DNA of 64,000 nt. It comes from Alopecurus myosuroides (lineage: Eukaryota; Streptophyta; Magnoliopsida; Poales; Poaceae). Each line of letters opens with the position of its first letter. Position 1 is the stretch's first letter. The notes beneath the pieces are model-generated. The model saw only the letters and a program-made list of their open reading frames with translations, was not told the origin of the DNA and ran no database searches. The position numbers and the translations under genes were made by a program. The stretch spans positions 18,037,639-18,101,638 of the forward strand of contig CM054062.1 of NCBI GenBank assembly GCA_028641055.1, written 5' to 3'. Below are positions 53,864 to 64,000 of this stretch, one piece after another.

Positions 53864-55255
53864 GGATGACCCACAAGTATAGGGGTGGGGTATCGTAGTA
53901 CTTTCTATAAATAAGAGTGTCGAATCCAACGAGGAGCAGAAGGTGTTGACAAGCAGTTTCGATGAAGGAATAACTGTAAATACTGAAAGATAGATTTGTA
54001 GGGGTTTTTGATATTGCAGGTAAATAAAGTGCGAGTAAATAAAATGCAGCAAGTGCCCCAATCCTTTCTTCAGAAAAGGACAAGCCGGTAGGTTTACTTA
54101 TGATTAACAAACGTTCTCGAGGACACACGGGAGGTTTCTGTCAAGTGCTTTTGTTCCATGCAGCTGAATAATGTTAGGTGTTTTGATAAGTGTTGTGTGG
54201 GTGAACCTATGCTAATGTACCGTCCCATCCAATACTAATACATACTTGTTATTATACCCCTTGCAAGCATCCGCAACTACAAGAAAGTAATTAAGAAATA
54301 AATCTAACCGCAATTTTAAACTCCGGGATCCTATGCTCCCTCGTGTAATGGTTTCCTAACGGGGGTTTAGGTTCCTGTCACTCCAGCAACCCCACAATTA
54401 GTAGCCAAATAAATGGTGAAGTATCATGTAGTCGACGTTCACATGAGACCACTAGGAGAATAACACCACGACTTAAATATCAAACATTAAATATTATTCA
54501 ACACTACTTCACTACTAACAACTTGACTTCTCCCATGTCCTCAAGAACAACACGAACTACTCACAAGACATCATATGGATCATAATCAGAGGTGATATAA
54601 TGGATGATAACAATATGTTCATAAAGTGGAAACACCGATAAATCTCACAAGCATCAACTACTAACAAGTAATCCACACCGGGAGAGAGATCTAATGCAAA
54701 ACAACGATAGAGGCCCCTAATTGTTACATAGGGATGACGGTGGATGATGACGGTGATGGTGCTGGTGGTGATGATGATGATGATGACGATCTTGATGATG
54801 CCCGGAGCGATGACGGTGACGATGGCGGTGATTTCCTCTCTCCGGAGAGGAATTTCCCCGGCAGATTTCTCCCTGCCAGGAATAATTCTTCGATGATGGT
54901 ATGAGTCTTAGGGTTTCCTGGGGCCCAAGCAATCGAAAAATACCCCCTAGAGGGGGGGCGCCACCTCATGGTGTGGTCCCCTGGTGCCCCCCACTCTGGC
55001 TCTCCTTCTGACTGGGTTCCTCCTCTGAACTTCTAAGACACCCCTGGTGTCCCTCTTCTTCTTCCAATCTTCTGAAATATGGAATCTCGGTGGTGCTTTT
55101 TTCCATCAGATTCCTTGTCCCGGTGTTTATTCTCCAAAAATTATGAAACATGCAAAATAAGATAAAATAACATAAGGGATGCATCATAACATGAAATATA
55201 TCGATGAATAACAGAAAATTATGATATAAAGTAGTGATGCAAAATGGACGTATCA
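53864..55255 (-). repeat. 5' LTR of element I
   Basis: 1,392 bp, close to 48329-49798 but lacking two short GC-rich insertions. A GATGAC-type microsatellite lies at about 54735-54800. Confidence 0.9.
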
Positions 55256-55420
55256 ACATTACCCGAGTATCCCGAGTGCGACTGCGACTAGGAATTACCC
55301 TACAATTTCTGTGTAAAATATTTTGCTGCACAACCCCCGAGTATCTCGAGTGCGACTGTGGCTAGGAGTCACCCTATGTTTATGTGTGAGTTGAATGTTG
55401 CGGAGCTCCCGAGTGTAGTT
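55256..55420 (-). repeat. 74-bp tandem repeat array of element B, right part
   Basis: About two more units (ACCCGAGTATCCCGAGTGCG, CCCCCGAGTATCTCGAGTGC) continuing the array interrupted by I, followed by a decayed piece. Confidence 0.85.
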
Positions 55421-56125
55421 GTACTTCATAAGTTACACTCGGGCGATATCACTACTGACTCGTAATTATAACTGTAAAACAGACAGAAGAAAATTCCTCG
55501 TGGCAGAGGGGTAATATCTATTTTGATCAACCGGAATACATAAATGGCTAGAATAGCCTTATTCTTAATTGTACAAAATTTTAAACTAAGCATAAAAAAG
55601 ACGTAGTTGCGAGACGTTCCATGGATTCTTGTAGAACTTTCCTGTCTTCTTGTCCTTGAGCTTGTATACGCCGTTTCCAAGTACTTATCCAATCACGAAG
55701 GGTCCTTCCCATGGTGATGTTAGCTTGTCGTGGCTTCCTTGTTTTAGTTGTAACACCAAGTCACCCATGTTGAATGTTCTGCTATGCACTCGACGGGCAT
55801 GATAGTTGCGGAGGCCTTGCTGGTATACGACCGTGCGCGCGAGTGCTTTGTCCCGAGCCTCCTCTGCCAGGTCGAGTGCATCCTTGAGTGCTTAGTTCGA
55901 GTCATTTTCTGTGTAGGAGGCGACTCGAGGTGCATTGTGTCATAATTCTGCTGGTAATACTGCATCGACTCCATATACCATAAAGAATGGAGTGTATTCT
56001 GTGGGTCTGCTTGGTGTTGTTCACAGGCTCCAGATTACTGAGGATAGCTCCCCTAACCACGGCCCGGCTGCCCACTTAAGTGGTGTGAGTATTCTCTTTT
56101 TTATTCCTGCTGTGACTAACCCATT

Positions 56126-56425
56126 TTATCGTTCCACTTGCCCGTCGGTCTGTAGGTGGGCGACTGATTTGTAGGTTACATCGATCCATAGTTCTTTGTA
56201 GTAATCCTGGAACTCATCAGCTGTAAAATTTGTCTTGTTGTCTGTGATGATGCTGTGAGGTACTCTGAACCTGTGTACTATAGATCTGATGAATTTTACT
56301 GCTGATTCTGCGTTTGGGGACGTTGCTGGCATGGCTTCTATCCACTTGGTGAATTTATCGATTGCTACTAGCAGTCTAGTGTATCCTTTGTTTGATGATC
56401 GAGTCCCCATTGTGCAAACGTACAT
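56126..56425 (-). pseudogene. Integrase core of element B
   Basis: Retroviral-type integrase catalytic domain with the D-D-E residues at VAIDKFTKWIEAMP, IITDNKTNF and QTDGQVE. The zinc-binding part upstream and the C-terminal domain downstream are separated from it by stops. Confidence 0.88.
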
Positions 56426-56873
56426 GCGAGTGTATCATGTGTAGTTCTGTAGCTGGTACGTGTGGGCGATTTCCAAACATCTGGCACGCCTCACAACATC
56501 GTACTATTTTCGTTGCATCGTATTCTGCTGTTGGCTAGTACAAACCGGCTCGAAAAGCTTTGCGGACGAGATTTCTGCTGCCCACATGATGCCCACAGGT
56601 TCCCTGGTGTATGTCTAAGAGTATCTCTTTGCCTTCCTCTGTGGTTATACACCTTTATAATATATCCGATATATTGCGCTTGTGTAGCCTCCCGTCATGA
56701 ATTGTAAATTCCTTGGCTCTACGCATCACCTGGCGTGCTTCTGCTTGATCTGCTGGAAGTTCATTACAAGTCATGTAATCTAGCAATGGCTGCATCCAGG
56801 TGGTTTCTACTTGATTAACATGTTCAACTATATCCATAGGTGTGGGTTCTGCTTCTTCACCCGACTGATCTTC

Positions 56874-57353
56874 CTAATTTTCCTTCGAGTGCTCAGCTAT
56901 TTCTATAGCTCGTACCTTTTGTTTTATAGAGGGTTGATCAATTTCTTCATAGAAAATGTCGGATGGTATTGGTGCGGAGGTAGATCCAATATTTGCGAGT
57001 GCATCTGCTTCTGAGTTGCTACTTCTGCTTATGTGCTGGAGTTCACATCCATCAAATTCACCTTGAAGTTTGTTGTGAAGAACCCTGTACGCTGCCATGT
57101 TTTCTGCTCGCGCGTCGCACTCCTTCATGGTTTGCTGGACTACTAGATACGAGTTTCCATAGATGAAGAGTTGAGTAGCTCTGCATGCTTTGGCCATTTT
57201 CATCCCATGGATGAGTGCTTCATACTCGGCTTCATTGTTTGATGCATTTTTTAAGGTCATCTGTAGCACGTATAGTAGTCTGTCACCCCTGGATGATATG
57301 AGTATTACTCCTGCCCCTGCTCCAGATCCCCTTTTGGAGCCGTCGAAGTACAT
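56874..57353 (-). pseudogene. Additional (archaeal-type) RNase H of element B
   Basis: The 159-codon open frame has DGS, the NNEAEYEAL block and SEADALANIG typical of the second RNase H of Tat elements. The catalytic Asp expected in 'GDS' is replaced by Asn (FIYGNSYLVV), which should inactivate the enzyme. A stop lies just before it. Confidence 0.82.
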
Positions 57354-60300
57354 CGTCTAATTACTCGACGCATCTAGTACTCTTGGTTGTTCCAGCTCCA
57401 GCCACTCTGATACAAAATTTGGTAGTGCCTATGATTTGATAGCTTAGGTTATATCCTGTGGTCCAAGCTCGATTCCCCACTTTGCTAATCATCTTGTTGC
57501 GTTGTTGTTGTTGAGTATGTTTGATAGTGGTGCACTTGATACCACTATGATAGGGTGCTCCTGGAAGTAGTGGCTCAACTTCTTTGTCGTCATGTATACC
57601 CCATACGCCAGTTTATAGTGCGACTACTGTTGCTTGGATACTGAGAGCACCTCGCTGAGGTAGTATATAGGTCTTTGCACTCTATAGATAGACCCTTCCT
57701 GGGATCACTCGACTACTAGTACAGTGTTGTCCACCTGTTTTGTTGCTGAAATATACCGGTACATTCGCTCCTTTTCTTGAGGTGCCACTAGTACTGGCGG
57801 AGTCGAAATGGTTTGCTTGAGGGCCCAGAAGGCTTCCTTGGCTTCAGGTATCCACTCAAACTTGTCTGACTTCTTTAGAAGTTTGTAAAAGGGGAGTGCT
57901 TTTTCTCCGAGTTTTTCTATAAACCTTTCGAGTGCTGCAATTCTCCCTACTAGTTGTAGAACTCCTTTAATGTTAGTTGGTTCTTTCATTGATAGGATAT
58001 CCTTGATTTTCACTAGGTTTTCCTCGATGCCTCTGGCATACAACAGGCACCCGAGTAAATCTCCTTGGTGTACTCCAAACGTGCACTTCTTTGGGTTCAG
58101 CTTGATCTGATATTTGTCCAGTGCCGCGCATGTTTCTCGAACATTGTCAATAAGGATTTCTGCCTCGTTTGACTTGACTACAATGTCATCCACATACAGC
58201 TAAGAATTCCTGCCAATTTGTGCCTTTAGGCAGTTCTGTATCATGCGCTGGTACGTGGCTCCCGCGTTTTTTAACCCGAAGAGCATTGTGGTGTAGCAGT
58301 ACACACCGAACAGGGTAATAAACATTGTTTTTTCTTCATCCTCTCGCTTCATGAAGATCTGATTGTACCATGGGTATGCATCGAGGAAAGATAACCTTTC
58401 ACATTCTGTAGTCGAATCAACGATCTGGTCGATGCGCGGGATTGGGAACCAATCTTTGGGACAGTGTTTGTTTAGTGAAGTGTAGTTTATGCTCATCCGA
58501 AGGATTTCGGTATGGCTACCAGCACTAGATTTGCGAGCCATGTTGCTATTTTGATCTCCTGGATGGATTTCGATGCGAGTAGTCTGTTTATTTCTTCTCC
58601 TATCACTCTCTGCTTTGGCTCCGAGAAGCGGCGAGTAGATTGCTGGATCGGCTTTGCATCTTTATAGATTTCTCGTAAGTGCTCGGAAAATTCCCTATGT
58701 ACTCCTGGCATGTCCGCTAGGGCCCATGTGAAGATTTTCCAGTTCTCACGGAGGATTTCAACGAGTATGCTAACCTATGCGATAGGCAACGTTTTGTACA
58801 CGAGTACTATCTTTGCTGGATCAGTCGGGTGGACCTGGTATTCCACCGTGTCCTTTTTCACGTAAAACTCCATCTCGGGTGTTGTTTTCTTTGTCAAGGG
58901 GAGGAGCGAGTGATCAGTTCCGACTGCTATATCTGCAAGTTCCTGTTGCATTCCAAATGATTGTGATATTTTTTTGAACTCGACGTCGCAGCTGTCTGAT
59001 TTTTTGTAATTTCCTCGCACTGTGATTACCCCTAGGTCCTGGCATTTTGATCATCAGGTAGGCATAGTGGGGTACTGCCATGAATCTTACAAACGTTGTT
59101 CTTCTGAGTATCGCATTGTACTGTGATGGCCAGTCGACTACTTTGAAGTCGAGTTTTCTCCTTTCTGTAATTGTCCTATTCTCCAAACACCACTTCGAGT
59201 ATTATTTCTCCTAGAGGCTTGACTGCTTTTCCTGGTACGATTCCATGGAACGTGTTCTCCGAATACTTTCGATTACTTATTGGTATGTTCATCTCCTTCA
59301 GTGTTTCTGCGTAAATAATGTTGATTCCACTTCCTTCGTCCATGAATACTCTATTTAGGTCGTAGCCGCCTATTCGTGCTTCGAGTACCAACGTTGCCTT
59401 TCTTAGGAAGGGTACTATAGGCGGATGATCTGCTCTAGAGAAAGTAATGCTTTCATCTGACCAATTCAAGAACTCGGGCTTTGCTGGAGGTGATATTTCT
59501 GCCAAATTCACATGTCTGGTGATTAGCTTTTGGCTTCTTTTGGAGAGAGCACCTTTCTGTATCATGTATATTTTGCCTTTCGACTTCGGGTATCTATCTT
59601 CCGGGTAACCTACCCTGTACTGTTGCTGGATTTCTGTTGCTTGATGTGGTCTGGGTGGTCCTTGTGGTGCCTATTGTTGCTGAGGCTGGGCGACTACTGA
59701 CACCGGGGGAGGTGGTGGTGCACCCATGGCTAGTGCTCATGGGACAGCCGGAAATCCAGCCTGTTGTGCTTCTCCTTGTTTTCTGAAAGACCGGAGTTGG
59801 TTTGACGGACATCAGGTAGGTATGGACTTGCAGAAGCCTTTCCTGAGGCGTTCTGGGTGTTAATTTCTCTGTCGGGTAAGATTCCTTCAGATCCTGATCG
59901 AGGTCCAACACCTTCCGGGTGCCTTCCATGTAATTTTTGTCATATCAACTGTTCGCGATCACCGTTTAAGGGAAGGTAGTTTCTGCAACCCACTACCCGA
60001 AGCTCCAGTCAAACGTATCTCTAGGAAACCGGTTTCACCCAAATCCTTGTACACCTTGCTTAGCTTTTTTCCTGTGTTGGGCTAGTTTCCACCTGTAGGA
60101 TGTCCGTTCTTTGGTGGTAGCGTCTACTGGGGTAGGAAGACCCTTCTCGACTAGAGAGGTGACCAGATCCATTGTTTCCTTTGATACGTAGATTTTGGGG
60201 CGCTCTCTTTTGCCCTTTCTGCTTTTAGTCCCTATCTCAGAACTGGCAGGTGGGGGTAGTTCTCCATGTCCACCATCACCGTTCTCCGTGTCCTCATACT

Positions 60301-60788
60301 TTGGAGGAGGGGATTTTGTCGGGTCCTTGTCCATTTCTTCTCCTCCGTCTGCGTCTCCTTCGGTTGCTTCCGCGTCAGTCGTGAGGGTCGCTTTGGGCGG
60401 GTCTGCCACTTTGTCATCGTCTTTGCTTTCTAAAGATGACGAGTGGGTGCGTCTTGCCATAGCGACAAAGTGCATGTGAGGATTTGTCAGGTAATAGTAC
60501 TAGGGACTCACTTCCTCTGAGGGCGGCGAGAGCTCCGGTACGACTGTCTCTTCCTGATGAACTCGGACAGAATCTTCTAGAGACGTATCACCCCAGTGCA
60601 TCCAACACGAAAGTTTAGGTCGTCGATCTTCATATTGGTACTTGCGTCGAGGCAGTAGAATACCGGTCATGATGTCGGCGAGTTCCTGGTGAAGTCGACT
60701 GACCCAAAACGGATTGAGTCCACCGAGATCGCCGGTCATGGTTGGTCGATGATGAGGTCGAAGAAGCCGCGAGTCCAGCGCCCCAGAT

Positions 60789-60806
60789 TCCCATAGACGG
60801 CGCCAA
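60789..60806 (-). promoter_or_regulatory. Primer-binding site region of element B
   Basis: On minus TTGGCGCCGTCTATGGGA directly follows the 5' LTR. The TGGCGCC start is typical of Gypsy elements; the tRNA is not identified. Confidence 0.55.
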
Positions 60807-61252
60807 TGTCGAGTGGGTGACCTCAACAATCCCCATGGTGAGGGACCTGGGGTTTTGTAAAAAGGAAAAGGCGCTGGTGGGTTACTCGACTTGATGAATT
60901 ACTGCCCACCGGTTTTTATTTCAATGGCGTGACAGAATTCATCGATTAAGGGTGCCATTGCAGATTGAATCTGGCTTAGCTCTGAATCTAGGGTTTGTCT
61001 GTCTATTCGTGACCCCCTCCCGTGCTTTATATAGGTAGCCGGGTCCTGGGGATCGTACATGAGTAGGACTCGTCCTTGAGTCGGTTCTTATCTTTCTTAA
61101 TCTTGTTGTCCAAGTACTTTCCTTTCTTTGTTTCCGTGAGAGCTCCTGTCGTGGGGCTTCGTTCTTCCACTCGTGGGCCTTATGAAGATATTCCCCCCTG
61201 GTCTGTACCGAGTAGGCCTATGGAGAGGGGTCTTTCGGGTACCCCCACATCA
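60807..61252 (-). repeat. 5' LTR of element B
   Basis: 446 bp, TGTCGAGTGGGTGACC to CCCCACATCA, same length as the left LTR but with many substitutions. A TATA box on minus (TATATAAAGCAC) lies around 61030. Confidence 0.9.
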
Positions 61253-61451
61253 GCGGGGGTGAGGTAGAGCTTCTGCCCGGGGGTTGTCGATGATCTCCCC
61301 AAGGGGGTTCCCTCGTCGGGAGGCCCTCTTTTAGCGAAGGGCACTCGAGCATCCGCCCCCGGAAGGGATCCAAGGTGGCTCACTGCCACGCGGAGATAGG
61401 CCTACCCCGCAGTAGACAGCCCACGTTACCATGGTATCCACGGGTCCGACA
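61253..61451 (-). repeat. Outer part of the LTR of element G
   Basis: Starts with GCGGG, the near duplicate of GTGGG left of B, and ends GGGTCCGACA, an LTR-type terminus. It continues the LTR begun at 24681. Confidence 0.5.
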
Positions 61452-62100
61452 CTAAGTTTACATTAGTTCATATAATATTTATGATGCCTTTGTTAAATTA
61501 CTTTAATCTCAGCTTGCAATGCTTTTACATAACTTTGATCAAGATTGTTTGGCTTCATGTCACCTAAAAAATTATTTTGTTATCACTTACCTACTCGAGG
61601 ACGAGAAGGAGTTAAGCTTCAGGATGCTCATACGTTACAAATGTATCTATAATTTTTTATGCTCCATAATTGTTTTGTACCAAATAACTTTTGTTTTCCA
61701 CATGTTTTCTATCGTTTTCCTTCGTTTTTCGAATATTTTCATTGACTAATCTATTAAAAAGATGCCCAAGTCCATATGTTGTTTTCTGTTGTTTTTCTAG
61801 TTGAGAAAAGTTCTTAAAGAAATATTCTCGGAAAGGGCTAAAAATCCATGGAGATTGATTTTTCCCCGGAACGAAGATGGAGTCTAAAGAAGAGCCAGAG
61901 GGGGGCCAGGGAGTGCCAGGCATGGCCCCACCCTAGGCCGCGCCTGATGGGCCCTTGGGCGCCACGGCCACCGCCTCTCGTCGACTCTTCGCCTATAAAT
62001 TTACTTTAACCCTAAAAACGTTGGGGACGGAGTTATTTTCCACGAAACATATAGAGAGGCGCCCTCACCTTGAAAGTCCAATCTAGGGCTTCTACAACCC
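61452..62100 (+). mobile_element. Element H: Athila-like remnant (3' end and part of LTR)
   Basis: 61452-61627 resembles the end of D's internal region (CATGTCACCTAA, ACCTACTCGAGGACGAG) and ends in the tract TTAAGCTTCAGGATG. From about 61628 an LTR starts TCATACGTTACAAATG (TG decayed) and is interrupted at 62101 by J. It is the outermost host on this side. Confidence 0.65.
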
Positions 62101-63461
62101 TGTTGAAAGATCATCTTCTGTTTTGATAATTAATGACAACATAACTATTGTACTAATGACTATTTGAGAGTATTTGTAGGTTCTATTAGATACATATGAA
62201 AATGCCCAGGTTCAACAATTATACAATCTCAATGGGTTACAAAAATGTTTCGAATGGAAAGAGCTCAAAGAAACAAAGCTGGGGAGCCATTTTTGTAGGC
62301 AGCGGAGGCTCCGGTGAAACCACCGGTACCTCCGCCCCATGCAAATCCTAGCACATCCAGGCGCTTGCCTCCGGTGTAGGTTCCGGTGGAACCTCCGCTA
62401 AAAACACCTTCGGGTGCATAAGAGCGGAGGCTCCAGCGGAACCTCCGGTGTACATCCGGTGGGAGGAGCCTCCGGTGAAACCACCGGAGCCTCCGCTGGC
62501 TCCACTGCCCCACTGTGGGGCTGGCCTCCGGTGGTGCCTCCAGTGCGGGCTCCGCTGAAAATACGTTCGGATGGATAAGAGCAGAGGCCCCAGCGGAGCC
62601 TCCGGTGGGCGGAACCTCCGCCAAAGCCACCGAAGCCTCCGCCCTACAGGTTCCAGTATGAAGACAGCGAGTTGCGCGCGTGCGCCTATAAGAAGACCAC
62701 CGGAGCCTCCGGTGTTGCGTGGACTGCACAACGGCCACTTGGGGGAAGGGGTATCTAAAGGTTTCCCCTACCTCATAAATTCTCAAGCTTTGCCCATTCT
62801 CTCTCCTAGCCATTAATGAAAGCTTCAACCTCCTAGATCTCCCTCTCCAACCACCCAAACACTCAGAAACTTTGTGGAGAGCTAGAGGAGACCTAGATCC
62901 GTGATCCCACCAAAGGAATTTCAAATCCATCCACCACATCCTAGTAGATCTAGAATCCTACTTGAGGCCTAGAAACCTTAGTAGATATTGTGCTTGTAGC
63001 TTCCACCTTGTTGCAAGAAGCTTCGGATCCATTGAGAGCCTCCATCCATCTTGTGGAGTGTCCTCAACCTTGTGTAAAGGTTTGGTCAACACCTTCAAGT
63101 CGACCTCATAGTGGAAACGAGAATCTCCCTCACTGGAAAAGCTCAAGGAGAATAAGGTGTGCACAACCGTGCTATTGAGGAGCGCCTAGGTGGCTCCCCA
63201 ACTCTCCAACATAGACATACTTCTCTTGAGAAGGAACTACGGGAAACATATCCTTGTCTCCTTGTTTACACTTGTGGTTTATATTGTTGCCTTTCGTTTT
63301 ACTTCCGTTGTGTATCTTATCTTGTATCACTTAGGTTGCTCGCCTAGTTGCACATCTAGAGAACCTTATCTTATCTTGCTTAGCCATAATTAAAAGGAAA
63401 AGAATAAAAATTGGTAGTCAACCTATTCACCCCCCCTCTAGTTGACCATAGTGCACTTTCA
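62101..63461 (+). repeat. 5' LTR of element J
   Basis: TGTTGAAAGATCATC to AGTGCACTTTCA. 62280-62720 is dense in CCTCCGGTG/CACCGGAGG words that can pair with each other, and contains a roughly 160-bp near-duplication (62391-62451 and 62551-62612 match best). A likely TATA (CCTATAAGAAG) is at 62683. Confidence 0.87.
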
Positions 63462-63463
63462 AT

Positions 63464-63475
63464 TGGTATCAGAGC
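63464..63475 (+). promoter_or_regulatory. Primer-binding site of element J, initiator tRNA-Met
   Basis: TGGTATCAGAGC, complementary to the 3' end of plant initiator tRNA-Met, two bases after the LTR. Confidence 0.92.
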
Positions 63476-63513
63476 CTCGGCTCTTGCTAAGGGCTTAACC
63501 GCCTAAGAGTATA

Positions 63514-64000
63514 ATGGTCAATGAAAATGAGTCTGACGGTTCTAGTGCGGAAATCGCCAAAATGGCCGACACTATAACTAACCTACAAGAAACGGTTGGA
63601 ACCCTCCAAACCGAATTGTCCAAGGTTAGCTCTAGTGTTGTCTCGGAGGTTTCTAGCATAAAGAAAATGTTGGAGGCCATGATGGGGAAAACCAAGGAGC
63701 TCGAGGAACCACCTCTCACCGCCGATGATGTTAGCTCGGATGATGTGTCCATTCCAGACATCGCCGAATGGAAGCTAACATTGTTTTAGCCAAGGCGAAA
63801 GCCAAGGCAAAAGCCGATAAAAAGGCTAAGAGCGCTGGGAGCTCCGACGGCTCCAAGTCTCATTCGGCTAACGGTTCGGGGTCTAACTCAAAAGTACCAC
63901 CACCTCCCAATTATGACACTTTCCATCCTATTGCCACAATGACACACATTCTAAATGTTGGACTTCCTCCCATGCTTAACACTAACGAATTCTCTTCTTG
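63514..64000 (+). pseudogene. N-terminal gag of element J, frameshifted
   Basis: ATG 63514 starts MVNENESDGSSAEIAK, followed by a coiled-coil-like segment. The frame stops at 63787-63789, but coding continues in another frame from about 63789 with alternating Lys/Ala (KAKAKADKKAKSAG) and then PPPPNYDTFHPIATMTHI. This looks like a single-base shift. Gag runs off the window. Confidence 0.72.

Larger units (their letters stand above)
48329..55255 (-). mobile_element. Element I: Athila-like retrotransposon with gag, protease and RT only
   Basis: LTRs lie at 48329-49798 and 53864-55255. The flanks ACATA (48324-48328) and ACATT (55256-55260) are a near-perfect TSD in B's repeat array. On minus: degenerate PBS, gag, protease and RT. 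At about 50937 it then jumps into the 3' untranslated block shared with D and E. RNase H, integrase and any env-like ORF are deleted. The coding part has at least three stops and two frameshifts. Confidence 0.9.
55586..60478 (-). pseudogene. Gag-pol of element B (degenerate)
   Basis: On minus, in order: gag leader 60478-60035 (MARRTHSSSLESKDD); a gap where the gag core should be; protease 59565-59176 with VFMDEGSGINIIYAETL; RT 58541-57705 with LDAYPWYNQI and LYVDDIVVKS, cut by a TAG stop at 58199-58197; a decayed RNase H; the extra RNase H 57353-56874 with MYFDGSKRGSGAG and NNEAEYEALIHGM; a zinc-finger remnant (about 56640-56470); integrase core 56425-56126; and the integrase C-terminus to 55586 (WEGPFVIG, WNVSQLRLFYA). 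The extra archaeal-type RNase H is a hallmark of the Tat lineage. Many stops and frameshifts make it non-functional. Confidence 0.9.
25664..61252 (-). mobile_element. Element B: Tat-type Gypsy retrotransposon, old and interrupted
   Basis: Two 446-bp LTRs (25664-26109 and 60807-61252) flank it, with near TSDs GTGGG (25659-25663) and GCGGG (61253-61257). The LTRs differ at roughly one base in ten by eye, so it is the oldest complete element here. On minus it reads PBS, gag N-terminus, protease, RT, RNase H, extra RNase H, integrase, a 74-bp repeat array, then the antisense gene (on plus), then the 3' LTR. D is inserted in the antisense gene and I in the repeat array. Without these it would be about 12 kb. 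Confidence 0.9.
23959..61451 (-). mobile_element. Element G: Gypsy retrotransposon, 5' LTR and start of internal region, much interrupted
   Basis: Seen on minus: an LTR starting TGTCGGACCCG at 61451, interrupted by B (25664-61252) and a MITE, ending TTTGACA at 24681. A PBS-like TGGCGTGCCAGGTAGGGG follows at 24661-24644, then the first part of the internal region down to 23959, where E is inserted. A TATA-like TATAAGT lies at about 25284-25278. Continuity across B is supported by B's TSD. The rest of G would lie left of the window. Confidence 0.5.
62101..64000 (+). mobile_element. Element J: Ty1/Copia retrotransposon, 5' end
   Basis: A 1,361-bp LTR (62101-63461) is followed by the Copia-type initiator-Met primer-binding site and the start of gag. 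The rest lies right of the window. The left flank AACCC (62096-62100) is a candidate TSD copy. Confidence 0.87.

Noticed and set aside
54735..54800. Possible CRISPR-like repeat
   Set aside because: Simple GAT/GGT microsatellite in an LTR; no spacers, and the genome is a plant.
62265..62939. 224-codon minus-strand ORF
   Set aside because: Lies wholly in the Copia LTR and is created by the repeated CCGGAGG words.

Overview
This window is a stack of nested transposable elements from a grass genome, probably a large-genome Pooideae or Triticeae-like species. That assignment is inferred from the families present: Athila-type Gypsy elements whose LTRs begin TGATACGTC, Tat-type Gypsy elements carrying an antisense Transposase_28 gene, a CACTA element with the CACTAGTGGAA/CACTACTGGAA end pair, Stowaway MITEs and Helitrons. 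I found no ordinary host gene, rRNA, tRNA or CRISPR. Nearly all coding sequence belongs to transposons, and most is broken. I use letters A-J for the elements.

Nesting, read from LTR ends and target-site duplications (TSDs). H (Athila-like remnant, 61452-62100) is the outermost visible host on the right. G (Gypsy, minus strand) sits next to H with its 5' LTR at 24681-25663 plus 61253-61451. Inside G lies the Athila-like tandem E (5817-23958). E was invaded by A (Tat type, 1-5816, left end outside the window), by a CACTA transposon (8793-13943, TSD ATA) and by an outer Helitron (13988-17867), which holds a Stowaway MITE and a second Helitron (14788-16906). The LTR of G holds another MITE (24729-25041) and B (Tat type, 25664-61252, TSD GTGGG/GCGGG). 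B holds D (29254-46007, TSD ACTAC), D holds C (35946-45818, TSD TTGTT), and B also holds I (48329-55255, TSD ACATA/ACATT). A Copia element J starts at 62101 inside the LTR of H and runs off the right edge.

Coding content. The three Tat-type elements A, B and C share one plan: gag-pol on one strand, and between pol and the 3' LTR an intron-containing gene on the opposite strand that starts with a Transposase_28 domain and continues as acidic/basic and coiled-coil segments. The antisense genes of A (seven exons in the window) and C (six exons, 831 codons) read through intact; that of B is broken and split by D. C has an open gag-protease frame and RT but lacks RNase H and integrase, yet its LTRs differ by only about 1% by eye. 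The Athila-like elements are all defective: E keeps gag, protease and an ATHILA ORF-1 relic; I keeps gag, protease and RT; D keeps only a degenerate gag.

The most unusual signal is that each Tat-type element carries an extra exact copy (10-13 bp) of its own polypurine-tract motif inside what looks like the same intron of the antisense gene, and two Athila-like elements also carry extra internal copies. All coordinates, splice sites and divergence figures come from reading the sequence by eye.
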